From positions 1 through 37,995 of the forward strand of contig NZ_JAELUG010000066.1 in assembly GCF_016429255.1 (NCBI RefSeq): a stretch of DNA of 37,995 bases, in the 5' to 3' direction. The notes below the pieces were generated by a model. That model saw nothing but the letters and a program-made list of their open reading frames with translations, ran no database searches and was not told the DNA's origin. How positions within the stretch are numbered: position 1 is the first letter of the stretch; every line of letters begins with the position of its first letter. This DNA comes from Rhizobium sp. ASV8. Lineage in GTDB: Bacteria > Pseudomonadota > Alphaproteobacteria > Rhizobiales > Rhizobiaceae. The position numbers and the translations under genes were made by a program. This document shows positions 1 to 7,620 of this stretch, piece after piece.

Positions 1-31
1 TCATGGTCTCGACCAGGCTGAAGATCGTCAT
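1..31 (-). CDS. N-terminal fragment of a possible transposase
   Basis: Ten codons (MTIFSLVETM) from an ATG, continuing off the contig edge without a stop. The only reason to suspect a transposase is its position directly inside the repeat-bearing putative IS terminus. No domain can be seen in so short a piece, and it could be a chance frame. Confidence 0.25.
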   Translation of the reverse strand, partial: MTIFSLVETM

Positions 32-108
32 CCTTGCTCCCGACGTTGGCTTTGACCAGCGCGTCGAGAGGCGAGACTGTCGCATCTCTAACTGGCCCAA
101 CTGTCGCA
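1..108 (-). mobile_element. Probable end of an insertion sequence (IS21-like?), cut by the contig edge
   Basis: Two copies of actgtcgcat lie 24 bp apart (76-85 and 100-109). Spaced direct repeats near a terminus are typical of transposase-binding sites in IS21-type elements. Read on the minus strand from outside, the terminus would begin TGCGACAGT at 108. An ATG at 31-29 (minus) opens a reading frame that runs off the contig start (MTIFSLVETM), which could be the first ten residues of a transposase. Contigs from short reads commonly break inside multicopy IS elements, which fits this position. The family assignment is inferred from repeat layout only; too little sequence is present to prove it. 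Confidence 0.4.
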
Positions 109-322
109 TTACTAAATAGCCGCTACATAACCATGTCAGATAAGATAGATTATGGAACTAAAATATGCATTGTTGCTGGATGGCTCTGGTGAGTTTATGC
201 CTATAGTTCAAATAGTTAGAGAGAATCTCCAGAGCCGACGTCAGTCCCTCGTCACGGATTTTTCTCGCTAAGACTGCTGAGTATGCTCTGCCAAGCTACC
301 GTGACGTTGGTGCCTCTTGTGG
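109..322. other. Gene-poor stretch between the IS end and ybaK
   Basis: No recognised gene. Its central part looks richer in A+T than the surrounding coding DNA. It contains a 39-codon frame on the plus strand (152-271, MELKYALLLDGSGEF at its start) with no clear ribosome binding site and no family I recognise. That frame could be a gene remnant left by IS insertion or chance. No terminator hairpin for ybaK stood out. Confidence 0.4.
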
Positions 323-814
323 TCAGCCAGCCTTGATGCGGATGACTTTTGCCGCGATCTTTTCCGCCAGCAGCGTCGGATTGCAGGCAAAGATGCTGTC
401 CGGTCGTCCGGCTGCGCACCATACCTGATCGTAAGCAAGAAGGCTTTCATCTATGAAAACGGGCAGATCGACCAGATGGCCGATTGGCCCGACGCCGCCG
501 ATGGCAAAGCCTGTCTCATCGCGAACGCGGTCGATATCGGCACGCTTCAGGCGAATCCCGTAAGTCGCTGCAATATAGGCTGTATCGGCATTGTGCGCAC
601 CGGAGACGAGAAGCAGCGTCAGTCCATGTGTATCCGCATTGACGAAAACCAGCGATTTGACGATCTGGCCCACGGCACAGCCGGCTGCTTTCGCTGCTTC
701 CTCGGCCGTTCGGGTCGATTGCTCCATGCGCTTGATCGAGATTTCGAGACCCAGGTTTCGTGCCGCAAGCTCGACCCGTTCCAGGCTTGAAAGCTTCTTG
801 CTGTCCTCGCTCAT
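323..814 (-). CDS. ybaK: YbaK/EbsC-family aminoacyl-tRNA deacylase
   Basis: A 163-residue single-domain protein of the YbaK/EbsC/ProX fold, whose members hydrolyse mischarged aminoacyl-tRNAs (Cys- or Ala-tRNAPro type) in trans. The conserved catalytic-site lysine is in the IVKSLVF segment (Lys53), and the glycine-rich GGVGPIGH loop lies near residues 105-113. Which mischarged tRNA it clears cannot be read from sequence. The start codon overlaps the stop of the upstream hydrolase gene as ATGA, so it is the last cistron of the metG-tatD-MBL-ybaK run and probably translationally coupled. Family confidence is high; the symbol is used in the broad family sense. Confidence 0.85.
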   Translation of the reverse strand: MSEDSKKLSSLERVELAARNLGLEISIKRMEQSTRTAEEAAKAAGCAVGQIVKSLVFVNADTHGLTLLLVSGAHNADTAYIAATYGIRLKRADIDRVRDETGFAIGGVGPIGHLVDLPVFIDESLLAYDQVWCAAGRPDSIFACNPTLLAEKIAAKVIRIKAG

Positions 815-1638
815 AGATCGTCATCCTCCACGTCGAGCTCGATCTGCATTTGATCGTAGGCTGGCTCGACATGGTCGGGCGTCTCCGCCAGCACGGTTTC
901 ATAATCGAGCGGCGTATGCATGTGGGTCAAGATGGCATGTTTCGGCTTTAGTCTTTCGATCCAGCCGAGGGATTGTTCCAGTGACAGGTGGCTTGGATGC
1001 GGCCGATACTGCAAAGCATCGATGATGAGGACGTCGAGATTTTCGACTTTTGCTATCGATTCCGGCGGGAAGTCACTGATATCGCTGCAATAAGCGAGCT
1101 TACCGATGCGAAAGCCGAGCGAGTGAATATCGCCGTGCAGTTGCTTATGCGGCCAGAAGCGGATCGGCCCGCCTGCCCCGTCGATGGTGAAACTTTTCTC
1201 GAGATTTTCTATCAGAACCGGCCTGACGATCGGCGGATAGCTGCTGCCGGGTGGCGTTTCCAGGCAGTAACGAAAGCCTTCGCGGATGCGATCCATCGTC
1301 TGCGGGTCGGCATAGATCGGGATGCGCTCGTTCGAGATATGGAAATAACCGCGCAGATCGTCGATGCCGTGAATATGGTCTGCATGCGCATGGGTATAGA
1401 GCACCGCGTCGATGAAGCTGACGCCGGCGTGAATCATTTGTTCGCGAAAATCCGGACCGGTATCGATGACGACGGTGGTGATGCCGCCATCCGGTGCGAT
1501 CTGCTCGACGAGAAAAGCCGCGCGCGTGCGGCGGTTTTTCGCGTTCCTTGGGTCGCAGGCGCCCCAATCGCCGGTAATGCGCGGCACGCCCGGCGACGAG
1601 GAACAGCCCAAAATGGTGAAGCGCCGCCGATAGGTCAC
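811..1638 (-). CDS. MBL-fold metallohydrolase (PhnP/RNase Z-like)
   Basis: 275 residues with a metallo-beta-lactamase fold. The metal-binding HAHADH motif is at residues 83-88, preceded by the strand and VIDTGPDFR (about 58-65). A late TH(M)H segment (ILTHMHTPLD) supplies further ligands. The opening FTILGCSSSPGVPRI is characteristic of the PhnP-like subgroup of cytosolic phosphodiesterases found beside tatD in alphaproteobacteria. The substrate is unknown; a cyclic phosphodiester or nucleotide is plausible for the family. The start is GTG, 4 bp after the tatD stop, and the stop overlaps ybaK by 4 bp, so it sits inside a tight operon. Confidence 0.88.
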   Translation of the reverse strand: MTYRRRFTILGCSSSPGVPRITGDWGACDPRNAKNRRTRAAFLVEQIAPDGGITTVVIDTGPDFREQMIHAGVSFIDAVLYTHAHADHIHGIDDLRGYFHISNERIPIYADPQTMDRIREGFRYCLETPPGSSYPPIVRPVLIENLEKSFTIDGAGGPIRFWPHKQLHGDIHSLGFRIGKLAYCSDISDFPPESIAKVENLDVLIIDALQYRPHPSHLSLEQSLGWIERLKPKHAILTHMHTPLDYETVLAETPDHVEPAYDQMQIELDVEDDDL

Positions 1639-1642
1639 GCCG

Positions 1643-2425
1643 TCAGACCCTTGTCATCTTGGAGAAGCAGCGGAAAGCGTTCGCCGTGGTGATTTCGGCA
1701 ATCTGCTCCATGTTGACGCCGATCGTATCCGCCAACACCTCGGCTGTGTTGACGACATAGGACGGTTCGTTGCGCTTGCCACGCCAACGCTTCGGCGCCA
1801 GATACGGCGCGTCGGTCTCGACCAGAAGCCGCTCATGCGGGATCGTCTTGGCGATGTCACGCAACTCTTCCGACTTAGGGAAGGTCAGAATGCCGGAAAA
1901 GGAGATATAGCCGCCAAGTTCCACGCCCGTGCGGGCAAGGGCAGGGCCGGCGGAGAAGCAATGGAGGATGAAGGGGAAAGCCCCCTTCCCTGTTTCCTCC
2001 GTCAGGATCGCCGCCATGTCTTCGTCGGCGCTGCGGCTATGGATGACGAGCGGCAGCTGCGTTTCGCGCGCGGCCGCGATATGGCGCAGGAAGCCCGTTT
2101 TCTGGTCTTCCGGCTTGACTGTATCGTAAAAATAGTCGAGCCCCGCCTCGCCGATCGCCACGATCTTTTCATGCTGGTTTGCCAGTCGCACGAGATCCTC
2201 GGTCTGGATATCCAGCTCCTGATCGGCGCTGTTCGGATGCGTGCCTACCGAGCAGAACACGGACGGATAACGCTCGGTGAGCGCGATCAGACCGTCCAGC
2301 TTCCGCACTTTGGTCGAGATGGTGACCATCTGCTTGACGCCGAGTTCGTGAGCGCGTGCGACAATCGCATCGCGCTCCTCGGCGAAATCAGCAAAATCCA
2401 GATGGCAATGCGTATCGATCAGCAT
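1643..2425 (-). CDS. tatD: TatD-family metal-dependent hydrolase / DNase
   Basis: 260 residues, the usual length for TatD enzymes, which are metal-dependent TIM-barrel deoxyribonucleases (3'-5' exonuclease activity in E. coli TatD). The N-terminal HCH metal motif is at His6 and His8. The central LPLVIHSRSADED supplies a further histidine, and the C-terminal LLVETDAPYLAP is the family signature with the metal-binding aspartate. It follows metG by 8 bp and precedes the MBL gene by 4 bp. This metG-tatD-MBL order is common in rhizobia. Despite its name the family is not part of Tat protein export. Confidence 0.93.
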   Translation of the reverse strand: MLIDTHCHLDFADFAEERDAIVARAHELGVKQMVTISTKVRKLDGLIALTERYPSVFCSVGTHPNSADQELDIQTEDLVRLANQHEKIVAIGEAGLDYFYDTVKPEDQKTGFLRHIAAARETQLPLVIHSRSADEDMAAILTEETGKGAFPFILHCFSAGPALARTGVELGGYISFSGILTFPKSEELRDIAKTIPHERLLVETDAPYLAPKRWRGKRNEPSYVVNTAEVLADTIGVNMEQIAEITTANAFRCFSKMTRV

Positions 2426-2433
2426 GGAACACC

Positions 2434-3987
2434 TTATTCGGCAGTCGGTGCGATGTAGCGCGGGAAGATCGGCTTTGGTGCTTCCAGCGGTGTCCCGGCA
2501 ACAAGGCGACCAGCCTCCCCGAGCGCTGCGAAATCACGCTTGTCAGACGGAATAGCAATGAGATCCAGCAGCTTGGCCGCCGATTCCGGCATGAAGGGCT
2601 GCAGTAGGATGCCGATCTGGCGGACGACGTCGGCCGTGACATAGAGCACGGTCGCCATGCGGGCCGGGTCGGTCTTCTTCAGAGCCCAAGGCTCCTGGCC
2701 TGCAAAATAGCGGTCGGTCTCGGAAACGACAGCGATGATGGAAGCAAGAGCGCGATGAATGAGCTGCTTGCCCATGTCGTCGCGGGTCGAGTCCAGCAAG
2801 CCATCGGCCTGTGCGAGAAGCGCCTTGTCTTCGTCTGTCAGCGGCCCGCATTCGGGTATTTGGCCGTCGCAGTTCTTGACGATCATCGACAGAGAGCGGC
2901 TGGCGAGATTGCCGATGCCGTTGGCGAGATCGGAATTGATACGCGTGCCGATCGCTTCTTCGCTGTAGCTGCCGTCCTGGCCGAAGGAGACTTCGCGCAG
3001 GAAGAAATAGCGCACCTGATCAAGGCCGAAATGGTTCACCAGATTGACCGGGTCGACCACATTGCCGAGCGACTTCGACATCTTCTCGCCCTTGTTGAGC
3101 AGGAAGCCGTGGGCATAGACGCGCTTCGGCAGCGGCAGCTTTGCCGACATCAGGAACGCTGGCCAATAGACGGCGTGGAAGCGGATGATATCCTTGCCGA
3201 TGATATGCAGGTCGGCTGGCCAGTATTTCGCGCGCGGATTGCTCCGATCTTCGAGATAGCCGGTCGCCGTCAGATAATTCGTCAGCGCATCGACCCAGAC
3301 ATACATGACGTGCGCCGGATCGTTCGGCACCTTGATGCCCCAGTCGAACGTCGTGCGGGAGATCGACAGATCCTTCAGGCCGGATTTGACGAAAGAGATC
3401 ACTTCATTGCGTCGCTCGGCCGGTCCAATGAAGTCCGGGTTTTCCTCATAATGCTTCAGCAGCCTGTCCTGGTATTCGGAGAGCTTGAAGAAGTAGCTTT
3501 CCTCCTGCACCCATTCGACCGGCGTGCCCTGAGGCCCGTAGCGCACGCCATCGGCGCGCAGCTCGGTTTCGTTTTCCTGATAGTAGGCTTCGTCGCGCAC
3601 CGAGTACCAACCGGCATAGGAATCCTTATAGATGTCGCCGGCATCGGCCATCAGGTTCCATATGTTTTGCGAGGTTTCGTGGTGACGCGGCTGTGTCGTG
3701 CGGATGAAATCGTCGTTGGACGAATTCAAGAGCTTGCCCATCGCCTGGAATTCGTCCGAATTACGGTTTGCCAGATCCTGCGGCTCTATGCCCTCGGCTC
3801 GCGCGGTCTGCTGCATCTTCTGGCCGTGTTCGTCCGTGCCCGTCAGGAAAAAGACGTCGAGCCCATCCAGACGCTGGAAACGCGCCATGGCATCGGTTGC
3901 AATCAGCTCGTAGGCATGGCCGATATGCGGCTTGCCGTTGGGATAGGCGATTGCGGTGGTGATGTAGAATGGGGTCTTTTCGGTCAT
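2434..3987 (-). CDS. metG: Methionyl-tRNA synthetase
   Basis: Charges tRNA-Met and initiator tRNA with methionine in the cytosol. From the chosen ATG the protein is 517 residues. It has the class I HIGH signature in PNGKPHIGHAYE (21-24) and KMSKS at 302-306. The connective-peptide insert (GWYSVRDEAYYQ) has no CxxC zinc pairs, and there is no C-terminal EMAP-II-like tRNA-binding domain, so it belongs to the short zinc-less type frequent in alphaproteobacteria. A TTG nine bases upstream is an alternative start; the ATG giving MTEKTPFYITTAIAYPNG was preferred because it matches the usual family N-terminus. It heads the metG-tatD-MBL-ybaK run. Confidence 0.96.
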   Translation of the reverse strand: MTEKTPFYITTAIAYPNGKPHIGHAYELIATDAMARFQRLDGLDVFFLTGTDEHGQKMQQTARAEGIEPQDLANRNSDEFQAMGKLLNSSNDDFIRTTQPRHHETSQNIWNLMADAGDIYKDSYAGWYSVRDEAYYQENETELRADGVRYGPQGTPVEWVQEESYFFKLSEYQDRLLKHYEENPDFIGPAERRNEVISFVKSGLKDLSISRTTFDWGIKVPNDPAHVMYVWVDALTNYLTATGYLEDRSNPRAKYWPADLHIIGKDIIRFHAVYWPAFLMSAKLPLPKRVYAHGFLLNKGEKMSKSLGNVVDPVNLVNHFGLDQVRYFFLREVSFGQDGSYSEEAIGTRINSDLANGIGNLASRSLSMIVKNCDGQIPECGPLTDEDKALLAQADGLLDSTRDDMGKQLIHRALASIIAVVSETDRYFAGQEPWALKKTDPARMATVLYVTADVVRQIGILLQPFMPESAAKLLDLIAIPSDKRDFAALGEAGRLVAGTPLEAPKPIFPRYIAPTAE

Positions 3988-4173
3988 ATCGGGCAAGGGT
4001 CCGTTTTTACGGTTGCGTCTTCATTATGCGTGCTCCGCTCGCTTTAGCGCATGTTGGCCGGGAGCGAAACACCAAGTTTCGCGGGTGCAGCAATAGCATG
4101 TCGACAAGCGGGCCTTGCTTGACTCACTCCCGCCTCGCCTTTACCCCTTCGAAGACCGGAATGCAGGACAGAG

Positions 4174-4239
4174 ATGGCCGTGAATTTCAAAGAATTTTTA
4201 GTAGGCCTGTCTGAGGGCTTCAAGGGGCCGCTGCCTTGA
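4174..4239 (+). CDS. Possible 21-residue leader ORF upstream of the TSUP gene
   Basis: ATG GCC GTG ... CTT-TGA-type frame encoding 21 residues (MAVNFKEFLVGLSEGFKGPL plus a final proline). Its TGA stop overlaps the TTG start of the downstream transporter as TTGA. Such an overlap would allow translational coupling by stop-start reinitiation. I recognise no family and see no strong ribosome binding site in front of it. It may be a chance frame; the overlap is the only positive sign. Confidence 0.25.
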   Translation: MAVNFKEFLVGLSEGFKGPLP

Positions 4240-5036
4240 GTTTATTCGGTTCCTTTCAGCCGCTATATTCCTTTTCCGGCTTCTTCGTCGGCATGTTGGT
4301 CGGCATCACCGGCGTTGGCGGCGGTTCGTTGATGACACCGTTGCTGGTCCTGCTATTTGGCGTGCATCCGGCGACCGCAGTGGGCACGGACCTGCTTTAT
4401 GCCGCGATCACCAAAACGGCGGGTACTGCCGTCCACGGCATGCATGGGCGCGTCAATTGGAAAGTTGTGGGCTTGCTGGCATCAGGCAGTGTCCCGGCAG
4501 CATTGGCCATGCTGTGGATCATGGCCGGCGTCAATCGCGAAAGCCCGTCGGTCGCACATGCCATCACCCTCTCGCTGGGCTGTCTGCTGCTACTGACGGC
4601 GTTGATGCTGATTTTTCGCGGCCAGATCCTCGATGCTATCAGGAAATGGCGCGGTGAACGCGGAAAGATGACGCCGCGGACCATCGCATTGCTGACGATC
4701 ATTCTAGGCCTCACTCTCGGCGTTCTCGTCACCATGACATCGGTCGGTGCCGGCGCGCTGGGCGTCACCGTGCTGCTGGTTCTCTATCCACATCTCGACG
4801 TGCGCGAGATCGTCGGCTCGGACATCGTGCATGCCGTGCCGCTGACGCTGATCGGCGGCATGGGGTACTGGTTTATCGGTGAGATCAACTGGACGATGCT
4901 GTTCGCCCTGCTGGTGGGCTCCATCCCCGGCATCGTGGCAGGCAGTCTGCTTGCGCCGCGCCTGCATGAGCGCTCCGTGCGCATCATCCTGGCGGTAACA
5001 CTGGCCGTCGTTGCCTGGAAGCTCATCTTCCCCTGA
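4236..5036 (+). CDS. TSUP-family (TauE/SafE) anion exporter
   Basis: A 266-residue integral membrane protein with about eight hydrophobic segments in two related halves. Each half opens with a glycine-rich helix: GMLVGITGVGGGSLMTP near the N-terminus and GVLVTMTSVGAGALGVT in the middle, the hallmark of TauE/SafE permeases. The family moves sulfite, sulfoacetate or other small organosulfur anions across the inner membrane; the substrate here is not evident. The start is TTG, supported by AAGGGG eight bases upstream. It is on the opposite strand to the flanking metG and holB genes. A YciI-like gene follows on the same strand after ~175 bp. Confidence 0.85.
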   Translation: MSLFGSFQPLYSFSGFFVGMLVGITGVGGGSLMTPLLVLLFGVHPATAVGTDLLYAAITKTAGTAVHGMHGRVNWKVVGLLASGSVPAALAMLWIMAGVNRESPSVAHAITLSLGCLLLLTALMLIFRGQILDAIRKWRGERGKMTPRTIALLTIILGLTLGVLVTMTSVGAGALGVTVLLVLYPHLDVREIVGSDIVHAVPLTLIGGMGYWFIGEINWTMLFALLVGSIPGIVAGSLLAPRLHERSVRIILAVTLAVVAWKLIFP

Positions 5037-5211
5037 AGCAGCGCCATGCGCAGCGTGACGTTATGCAGGAGGCGCTGCAAACTGGGTCAATTGCCGACCG
5101 GCTGTGTTGCACCCTAACGTGCCTTTCCATGTCCACGCTATTTGTCGGAGTGTGATTTCCGAGGTGAGGCGTGTAAGTTGACAGCCTTCAAGACACATGG
5201 AGGATCTGCCG

Positions 5212-5550
5212 ATGCCCCGCTTTCTTGCTGTTTACACCATGAATCCCGAGGATCTAGCGTCGTTTCGAACCCGGCCTAAAGCCGAGCAGGACGCGGTGGA
5301 CGCCGCCGGTGTCAAAGAGTGGGCAGCATGGGAGGAAAAGAATGCTTCGTCCATCCTTGATCGTGGCGGAATGGTGGGCAAGACGACACGCATGACCAAG
5401 GACGGGGTCGTCAATGCCACGAATTCATTCTGCGGCTATCTGGTGGTTGAAGCGGAGAGCGTTGATGCCGCTGCCCGCCTGTTCGAGGATCACCCGCACA
5501 TCACCATTTTTCCCGGTGACGGGGTGGATGTAATGCCTTTTGTGACGTGA
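5212..5550 (+). CDS. YciI-like (YCII-related) small protein
   Basis: 112 residues (MPRFLAVYTMNPEDLASF...) with the dimeric alpha-beta ferredoxin-like fold expected for YCII-related proteins: a beta strand at the start, a central GYLVVEAESVDAAARLFEDHP segment resembling the family core, and a C-terminal strand ending in DVMPFV. No enzymatic role is established for most members. The second ATG was chosen over the one 15 bases earlier because GGAGG lies eight bases before it. It follows the TSUP gene but is separated by ~175 bp, so co-transcription is uncertain. Confidence 0.75.
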   Translation: MPRFLAVYTMNPEDLASFRTRPKAEQDAVDAAGVKEWAAWEEKNASSILDRGGMVGKTTRMTKDGVVNATNSFCGYLVVEAESVDAAARLFEDHPHITIFPGDGVDVMPFVT

Positions 5551-5664
5551 CTGCTTTCGCGCAGGCATCACCACAGGCGCTGTTTCAGCTCAGCAGCGCT
5601 TGCAACTCCGCAATGGGCCTGAAGCGCCTGTTGGCGGCTTTCCAGCCTGCGCTGCACAATCGAT

Positions 5665-6696
5665 CTATGCCGAAAGCTGTTGCTTGAGTTCGCCCAGAAT
5701 GGTGATGAGCGTCTGCTTGCGATCGAGATTATAGGCTTGCGATATATTGAGCCGCTCGGTTGTCTCCGAGTGGAGACGCGCCAGCCTCTCGGCCGTAGCG
5801 AGAGATCCATCAAGCGCGGCAGCCCTTGCCCGTTCGACGATATCGTCACCGATATGAGACAGGAAGAAGCCGAAAATCGTATCGCTGTCCTTGCCGGAAA
5901 GCGCATCGGCGAGGCGGTGCATGGCTTTACGCGCGGCAGGTCCCTCCGCTGAAAGCACCTGCCGATAGGCATCGATGATTTCTCCGCCACCATAGTTCAG
6001 CAGCTTGAGCGCCTCGCTGACACTTCCCTTGGCTGCCGGAAGCAGTTCGTTCCCCCGCCCCGGCGGTACGCCGAGATTTTCGAGCGCCCAGCGCAAGGGC
6101 TCGTTTTCGAGCGGCGCTAGCTTCAACGGCAGGCAGCGCGAACGGATCGTCGGCAACAGCCGGCCCGGCGCATGCGACAATACGAGGAACAGCGCGCGTT
6201 TCGGCGGCTCCTCAAGGATTTTCAAAATTGCGTTGGCTGCGTTCCGATTGAGATCGTCCGCCGGATCGATGATGACGATACGCCAGTTGCCCGTCCCCGA
6301 GGTCTGCGAGAAGAATTTTCCGGCACGGCGTACCTCGTCCACCGTGATCGCAGACTTCACCTTGCCTGTCTTGTCGTCGACCGGCCGGCTCAAATGCAGA
6401 AGATTGTGGGATGCGCCGCTGGAAATCTGCCGGCTGATGGCGGATGCGGGGTCCGGATCCGGCATGATCTCGGGTGCAGACGATGGATCGGGGTGCGATA
6501 GAACATAGTTGGCGAAGCGAAAGGCAAGTGTCGCTTTGCCGATTCCCTCCGGACCTTCGATCAGGATGGCATGATGGCCCTTGCCGGAGCGGTAGGACTG
6601 CGTGAGAAAGGCTTCCGCATCCTCATGGCCAAAGAGCCTGGGGTTGTCCTGCGGCGCGATTGCGCCGTCCAGAACGCCGGGTCGTTCCTCGCTCAT
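5665..6696 (-). CDS. holB: DNA polymerase III delta' subunit
   Basis: 343 residues, an AAA+ clamp-loader subunit that helps place the beta sliding clamp on primed DNA during replication. The P-loop-like segment EGPEGIGKATLAFRFAN is at about residues 45-60. The WRIVIIDPADDLN block is the Walker B region, and TIRSRCLPL carries the SRC motif that acts as an arginine finger in delta'. Its ATG overlaps the tmk stop as ATGA, the standard tmk-holB arrangement. In many rhizobia metG follows directly; here two plus-strand genes intervene. Confidence 0.93.
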   Translation of the reverse strand: MSEERPGVLDGAIAPQDNPRLFGHEDAEAFLTQSYRSGKGHHAILIEGPEGIGKATLAFRFANYVLSHPDPSSAPEIMPDPDPASAISRQISSGASHNLLHLSRPVDDKTGKVKSAITVDEVRRAGKFFSQTSGTGNWRIVIIDPADDLNRNAANAILKILEEPPKRALFLVLSHAPGRLLPTIRSRCLPLKLAPLENEPLRWALENLGVPPGRGNELLPAAKGSVSEALKLLNYGGGEIIDAYRQVLSAEGPAARKAMHRLADALSGKDSDTIFGFFLSHIGDDIVERARAAALDGSLATAERLARLHSETTERLNISQAYNLDRKQTLITILGELKQQLSA

Positions 6697-7376
6697 TGTG
6701 CCGCTTCCGATCTTTCGGCAGCAACCTCCGCAGCAGGTCCAAGCCGCCGGTCGACGATTCCGGCGATTTCACCGGCAATCTCATCCTCCGAACGCTGCGC
6801 ATCAATGACGTGGCAGCGCTCCGGTTCGCGTGCGGCAATGTCGAGAAAAGCCTCTCGGCGCTTCTCGTGGGTCTGCATCTCTTCCTTTTCGAAACGATCG
6901 GGCGTGGCGACCGCGGAGGCGCGCTTGCGCGCCCGCTCAAGCCCGACTTCCGCAGGGATGTCGAGGATAAGCGTGCAATCGGGAATGACGCCATTGACGG
7001 CAACCCTTTGCAGCGCCTCGATATAGTCGGGTTCGAGATTGCCGGTCACGCCCTGGTAGACACGCGACGAATCCATGAAGCGATCGCAAAGAACGACAGT
7101 GCCACGCGACAGTGCCGGACGAATGACTTCCTCGACATGATCGTTACGTGCTGCGGCGAAAAGAATGGCCTCCATCCGGGTGCCGAACACCTCTGCAGCC
7201 CCCGAAAGCAGAACATGGCGTACGGCTTCGGCCCCGCGCGATCCACCGGGTTCGCGCGTCACGAGTACATCATGGCCGCGCTCACGCAAGCGCTCGGCCA
7301 ACCGGCGGATCTGGGTGGATTTCCCCGCCCCTTCCCCGCCTTCGAAGCTTACGAATAGTCCGTTTGCATCAGCCAA
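6693..7376 (-). CDS. tmk: Thymidylate kinase
   Basis: Phosphorylates dTMP to dTDP for DNA synthesis. 227 residues with the P-loop FEGGEGAGKST at about 11-21, the DRx-type motif in LCDRFMDSSRVYQG (usually DRY) near residue 100, and a lid region rich in arginine (ERARKRASA). No ATG is available in frame; the start is TTG with AGGA eight bases upstream, giving MADANGLFVSFEGGEGAG, the expected N-terminus. It is translationally coupled to holB through a 4-bp overlap. A hairpin-rich repeat element lies between it and dacC. Confidence 0.95.
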   Translation of the reverse strand: MADANGLFVSFEGGEGAGKSTQIRRLAERLRERGHDVLVTREPGGSRGAEAVRHVLLSGAAEVFGTRMEAILFAAARNDHVEEVIRPALSRGTVVLCDRFMDSSRVYQGVTGNLEPDYIEALQRVAVNGVIPDCTLILDIPAEVGLERARKRASAVATPDRFEKEEMQTHEKRREAFLDIAAREPERCHVIDAQRSEDEIAGEIAGIVDRRLGPAAEVAAERSEAAQ

Positions 7377-7406
7377 TGATCGTGTCCTGCACTTTTCGCC
7401 TGCCTA

Positions 7407-7507
7407 CTGCATAATTCCTGAAATCGAAATCGATTTCAGGAATTATGCAGCAGATCTGAAACTCTACGACGACCTTTGCACGTCAAATATGACGCACGGC
7501 GCTGTAG
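7407..7507 (+). repeat. Two-hairpin intergenic repeat element (type II, copy 1)
   Basis: The first half is a perfect inverted repeat with 20-bp arms (7407-7426 and 7431-7450) around an AAAT loop. After a short spacer comes a second, weaker hairpin: outer CTAC/GTAG with inner cgtca/tgacg at 7481-7485 and 7490-7494. The same two-hairpin order and related spacer bases (ATGC..AGAT..AA..TA.G.CG.C.TTTG) occur in the opposite orientation at 36593-36684. From memory, elements like this are dispersed in Rhizobium intergenic DNA. It lies between dacC and tmk and could end or attenuate the dacC transcript. Confidence 0.7.
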
Positions 7508-7620
7508 CCTGCGATACCTATCCTGTTTAACCCAAGACGTGCCGGGGTGGAACCGTGCATCTATCGGCGCATAGCACTCTATATGGGGTGTAAACAGGGA
7601 TTTCGCGAGCGGCGCAGCTA

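Noticed and set aside
2755..4047. 430-codon open frame on the plus strand antisense to metG
   Set aside because: It lies opposite a well-supported synthetase gene and has no recognisable domain; long antisense frames are common in GC-rich DNA.
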